This document shows, one piece after another, positions 59,400 to 64,000 of a stretch of 64,000 nt of DNA. How positions within the stretch are numbered: position 1 is the first letter of the stretch; each line of letters opens with the position of its first letter. The notes under the pieces were generated by a model. The model was not told where the DNA came from. It searched no databases and saw nothing but the letters and a program-made list of their open reading frames with translations. The DNA comes from Arctopsyche grandis (taxonomy: Eukaryota; Arthropoda; Insecta; Trichoptera; Hydropsychidae): positions 22,808,486 through 22,872,485 of the forward strand of contig NC_135355.1 of assembly GCF_051622035.1 (NCBI RefSeq), read 5' to 3'. Position numbers and translations under genes: made by a program.

Positions 59400-60289
59400 A
59401 CTTTCCTCTTTTTCATATAAGGTTAAAATGTATTTCTCATTGACGTGGTTGTCATGGATGTTGTAAGTAGGATTGGACGATCCGTCCAAGGAGTCTTCCT
59501 GGGTTCTTCCACAGGGCTGTGGACTTTAATCAATATTTACCGACTCCGTCAAATCAATATTTTGTTAAGATGCACTAATCTTGCCAATGTATTGAATTAT
59601 AGCGATTTTCAATACAAAGAATTAAAAAAATCACTGAAAATTGGCATCAACCTAAATTATTGAATTAGTAATGTAAAAAAGATATAAATAATAAAAAGTA
59701 AGTATGTATGCATTCATAGTATGTTTCCATGAATATCATACATATGTAAAGATCGATTTAATAAAGTATCTTAATTTAATGTAACAGGAAACATCGGTTT
59801 TGGCCAGAACATTGCGATTTTATTTATAACTTAATTTATATTCATGATTTTATAAAGAAATTGAATTTCAATTTTCAAATCGATCACTTAAATAAAAAAA
59901 TTAGAGACTTGTTAACGCGTTCTGTAGTACTATTAAAAAAAATAAAAGGTTTGTTTACGATTACGTTTGAAATGCTCAGACTCCACACATCCCTGGTAAA
60001 AACTAAAATTTGAAGGTAAAACGTGTCTGCTCAGTACAATAAAATATGTACATATACATATATACACATCTCAGTGCAAGCTGAATAAGTAGTGTATGAT
60101 TTTTATAAGCTTCTTATCAGCTTGCTTTCGATTATTTAGGTTTTAAATATTTAAAGTAATTATAAATTCATAGATTTGATTCGAAAGTTGAGGTTTGTAT
60201 ATACATAGTTATAAATTCATAGATTTTGAATAGAAAAAATTGTGTTAAAATGGTTTATAACACTGGTACATACAGATAAATGTTATAAG
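59400..60289. other. Gene-free spacer after Hsc70
   Basis: AT-rich. The 72-codon ORF at 59445 has no recognisable similarity. No element supported. Confidence 0.45.
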
Positions 60290-60296
60290 TTATAAC

Positions 60297-60399
60297 TAGT
60301 CACCGGAGCCTGAGGGGGCCGTGTATTGTTCAAAGGTTGTAAATGCATTGTTAAAGGTTTGCTGAACAATGAATAGCACTGTGACTATCCTACCTCTAG
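60297..60399 (+). mobile_element. 103-bp element with 7-bp target duplication, copy 2
   Basis: Differs from 8078-8180 at only two positions (gctg for gccg, tgaat for tggat) and has the same boundaries. It is flanked by ttataac at 60290-60296 and 60400-60406, a duplication different from that of copy 1, which proves independent insertion. Confidence 0.85.
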
Positions 60400-60409
60400 T
60401 TATAACATT

Positions 60410-62727
60410 TCTCTGGGTACACACTATTACGGATTGCATAGGATCTTATTAGTAGACTGCCGATAGTCACAATGCTTTTTCCAGGAATCGGGGCGGTTTA
60501 GCTCTACAAAGCTTGAGTCCAAAAAAATTTATAATTTATTCATATATAAACAGATATACATTTGTATGTATTATTCGCAAGATTAATCTGCTAATTCGTA
60601 AGATTAGTCTGCAAACATATACGTAATTAATTCTAATGGTTCATATACATACACATACGAATAAACAATTTTTTATTTAATAACAACATTGAAATAAAAG
60701 ACAAGTGATATATATAATTTATTTATTTAACAAAGCATTTTAACATGTTGGTTTGTTTATAATTTACATATCTAAGTCTCATATTCACAGGCGAATAAGG
60801 GCTGGGTGAAATATTTGGGGTAGAGGTTTCTATTCAAAATATAATAATATCACTTTCTAATATATACAAAGACATTAATAATACATAAACATATCAATGC
60901 TTCAAGTTTGCAACAACTACAATTAATCATGATTTGATAACATTTTGAGTATTTTTTGAACCAAAATTTAAAACATTTTGGTATAAAATACAATCTGTTT
61001 TACTGTATACAATGAAACCAAAATATAAATAAACAAAAGTGGCAAAGGACTTGTAACGCGGTAATATTACATACATTGAACGAGCGTAAACGTCTTTCTT
61101 ACATCGAATATATGTTGGAAAAGAATTTAAAACTGTTCCAAGTTTTAAATCAGGTACACCAATTTGATAGATATCCTTAAATTAAATTAAACACATTAAA
61201 AGATATGTATTGAATAAATGATAGATGAATCTATTTTCGTATGTATGTATTTGTACATGAAGATTCTGTAACATCAATGTAAACACTAAGCACGCCCGAA
61301 AATTTTTAATACACAAAACACTTAATTGTATACAGTATAAAAATTTTAATATATTATACCTCGCAGTTCTTTATAATAATAATTTGATGTAGGCCGCAGT
61401 TTAGCTTCATCATTGTTACAACTAGTCAGTTCACTGCAATGTTAGTGCAGCTAGGAATTCTTTCGCAGACATAAGATGGGATCGGAATGAGTGTTATGCA
61501 AATTGATATCTAAGATGTTGACAGCATTGAAACATAGTATTTTTTTAGATGATGCGATTTAGTAGGAATTAACAAATAAATTTTCAATGGCAATGTTTTC
61601 TTTTAAATTAACTGAAATTTATGGTTTTCCTTCATGCATTATAAAAAATATATATGGTATTTATGTACACAGTTTCGAATTGAAAATTACAAATGGAATG
61701 GAGTGAGTTCATGAAATATTTTAGGATTTTTGATTAATATTTGAAAGCTGCATAAAAATGATTTTGAAAATGTAATATATATGTACATACATACATATAT
61801 ATGTACATATAAATATGGGTATTTAAAATCCAGAGATGTATCTAAAGATTCGCATTTATATATGGAATTTGTAATGGCTACAACAAAAATTACTGTTTTT
61901 CAATTACCTTTTCCCTTCTCCTTGTTTTTTATTATTTTTTTATGTAACTTAAAGAAAAAATTCTTTATATTTGTTAAATGTGATGTAAAGGGGATAAAGA
62001 AACTTAATAAACTCGAAACTACATACATATAAATGAATTTCGCTTTAACTAATCCTGCCTCTTAAGTGTGAATACACATGCTTTTCAAAATTTTCGAATG
62101 TTGCCATTAAATTAATCAGTATAATGTATTGTGATTTATTTTTATGCACATTTCGAATTAAAATAATTTATCATTAAAGGTTGAAATAATGTAGTGTTTC
62201 CGTATTTATTTATTTTTAACAATAATGATAATTAGTTTGAAGATTGAATTTTAAGTGCTATATAGTTTTTAATTTGCACTTAACTCATCTGAAGAAAAGT
62301 ACTAATTATACTACTGTTATCTACATAGGTATTCTGATTGATTTAATTAGTACATATAGAGAGCATTTTGAACTTGAGCTTTAATCTATATAAAAATAAA
62401 GAATTCTGAAAAATACAAGAAATCGTTATAGTAATAATTACTATTTTTTATCAAGTCAGAATGATAAATGTCAAATATATGAAAAATCCATTCCATTTTA
62501 TATACTTTTCATTCAATGAGTTTTCATTTGTCGGTAAATTATAGTCATACTTATAAAAATATACTTACAAAGAAACAAAAATAATAATAATTTAATTGAA
62601 ATACACACCAATTTTATAAAATTATGAAAAAAAAATTAAAAACACTAAATTTTAAACTTAATATTCATACTGTTAACAATTTTATAAAATTCAAGGTAAG
62701 GCGATATAGTGATGATTTCTGTAGTTG
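60410..62727. other. AT-rich spacer or long 3' UTR
   Basis: No ORF with coding character and no repeat family recognised beyond TACATA-type simple sequence. It may be 3' UTR of the minus-strand gene at 62728. Confidence 0.4.
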
Positions 62728-63158
62728 TCAGTAAGAAGTTCCCGATGATGAACATGGACCTATGATACCATCTAGGCTTGAAGATCCAAAATTTGTTAAG
62801 CCGGGAGATTGTGACAGAGACAGCTGCAATGTGAAAAGAAAAGAAATCAGTAATTCTTATTGACAACTTTGTTATTTTATTCATTTTTTTTTAAATTATC
62901 TATGTACATATGTATGTACTACCTCTCCGCCCTCGTTCACAGCTGGTAACAGGCCATCTGTAGAATTTGGTGTTCTAGGACTTGGTGTAGGAGCATTCTT
63001 TGATTCTCCAGTCATGTTAGCATGTAATTGGGCTAATCTCATTTGCATTTGTTGTCTTTTTTCTTTTTGTTCCCTTTCTTTTTCAAATCTCCTCATGCTA
63101 TAGCTTCTTACTGATGATGAAGTACTTTGAATCGAAGCTAAACTTGATCGTCTTGAAC
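62728..63158 (-). CDS. C-terminal exons of an unrecognised gene (partial)
   Basis: Two minus-strand exons. 63158-62923 follows acceptor catttcaaaaccag, starts in phase 1 and ends GGE before gtagta. 62823-62728 follows acceptor cacattgcag and ends at a TGA. Together they encode about 110 residues: a Ser/Arg-rich stretch (SRRSSLASIQSTSSSVRSYS), a charged probable coiled-coil helix (RRFEKEREQKEKRQQMQMRL), a Pro/Ser/Thr linker (PTPSPRTPNSTDG) and a Ser/Gly-rich tail ending SSSGTSY. This looks like the flexible cytoplasmic or scaffold tail of a larger protein, whose upstream exons are outside the window or beyond a long intron. I cannot name the gene. Confidence 0.65.
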
Positions 63159-63686
63159 CTGGTTTTGAAATGTAAGTTTAGTTTGATTACAGTCGTTAAC
63201 AACTTGTTCACTTTTTATTAATCATAATGTATGTATATTTTATACATGTTCTAGGTATATTATAACAAAAAACTGCTAACTACTTCAAAGTGTGGGTTGT
63301 CTACTAATGTACAAAATAAAAATAACTAATCCCAAAATTAATAATTAATCAAATAAGGTGAAATGTGTTCACAAATAAAACTTACGAACAAATGTATTAT
63401 GTATATGTATATTGTGTAATAAAATAATGTAACAAAAATATAGTATTGGGTAAATTCTTAGTACATTGTACGTTTATACATAATTATACATATGCATGAC
63501 AAATAAAAATAATCAATGGTAAAGAGCTAAAATTAAGATATTATTTTTAATCTGCATTTATGTATTATGAATGCAACCACAACATTTTTTATTCATGTGT
63601 TTATAGATTTTCTTTAAATTTATGTTTTAGCATAAATATATTTTTAAATTTATAATAGATAAATATGTACATACATCTGTATAATG
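63159..63686. other. Intron or spacer
   Basis: Presumed start of a long upstream intron of the minus-strand gene. No exon-like segment with good splice sites was found. Confidence 0.4.
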
Positions 63687-63690
63687 TTAA

Positions 63691-63989
63691 GGTGACCATT
63701 TAATTCAAATTCAAAACCAGATATTGTTTCCAAAAAATATTTCTATATATTTCAATTATAAAAAAGAAGCATTGGATAATCATGGACGCACAATTATAAA
63801 AAAATATATTCATTTTCTCGAATGCGGTTATAAAATTCTAAACAATACTGGATAAAATTACAAATTGTGATTACCAAACATTTTAGAGTTTCAACATTTC
63901 GTTGCTTTTTATCACTGATCGTTCGATAGTTTCATTTTTTCCCTAATTTGTCAATATTTTTGTAGGATAAACAAGACCGGATGGTCACC
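63691..63989. mobile_element. MITE flanked by TTAA (piggyBac-like)
   Basis: GGTGACCAT at 63691-63699 and ATGGTCACC at 63981-63989 are exact inverted ends. TTAA lies immediately outside on both sides (63687-63690 and 63990-63993). TTAA duplication is typical of piggyBac-type (or Kolobok-type) insertions. No ORF inside. Confidence 0.7.
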
Positions 63990-64000
63990 TTAATATACAT

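Noticed and set aside
59445-59663. 72-codon ORF after Hsc70
   Set aside because: No similarity or splice context, and AT-rich coding bias absent.

Overview
The window is AT-rich nuclear DNA from an insect (order not resolved). The evidence is short spliced exons with GT-AG introns mostly of 60-200 bp, fly-like protein sequences, a tRNA-derived SINE family, many small inverted-repeat transposons, and ACATATGTA-type simple repeats throughout. No bacterial, viral or CRISPR structure is seen.

Layout: (1) 1-16.7 kb is an accessory stretch with no gene I can name. It holds hAT-type elements with exact 8-bp target duplications, SINE copies, palindromic MITEs and a 103-bp element with 7-bp duplications. 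(2) 16.74-24.31 kb, plus strand: a complete myosin VI gene (jaguar-type), 22 core exons plus two candidate in-frame cassette exons in the tail. (3) 24.3-29.4 kb: spacer between the convergent 3' ends, with a 130-bp TA repeat and a solo LTR nested in an older repeat. (4) 29.37-46.01 kb, minus strand: a complete VPS13A/C-type lipid-transfer gene. I traced 55 exons whose summed length (9,879 nt) keeps one frame. It includes a GC-AG intron, a 48-nt exon and a possible alternative exon. (5) 46.0-48.5 kb: head-to-head spacer with an exact 281-bp tandem duplication. (6) 48.55-50.86 kb, plus strand: TMEM161-type membrane protein, lacking only its tiny first exon. (7) 50.9-54.95 kb: repeats, including a foldback element with roughly 190-bp arms. 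(8) 55.0-59.35 kb, plus strand: cytosolic Hsc70 (Hsc70-4 type) with a recognisable promoter (HSE, CRE-like site, TATA, initiator), an intron just before the ATG and two MITEs in that intron. (9) 59.4-62.7 kb: spacer with the second 103-bp element. (10) 62.73-63.16 kb, minus strand: the last two exons of an unrecognised gene running off the right side; a TTAA-flanked MITE ends the window.

The named genes are housekeeping or cell-biological: actin motor, inter-organelle lipid bridge, multi-pass membrane protein, chaperone. They do not form a pathway. The least explained items are the twin 103-bp elements, the tail cassette exons of myosin VI, the possible mutually exclusive exon of VPS13, and the paired heat-shock elements around the Hsc70 first exon. 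All exon boundaries were read by eye from splice consensus, phase and known family sequence; none is transcript-verified.
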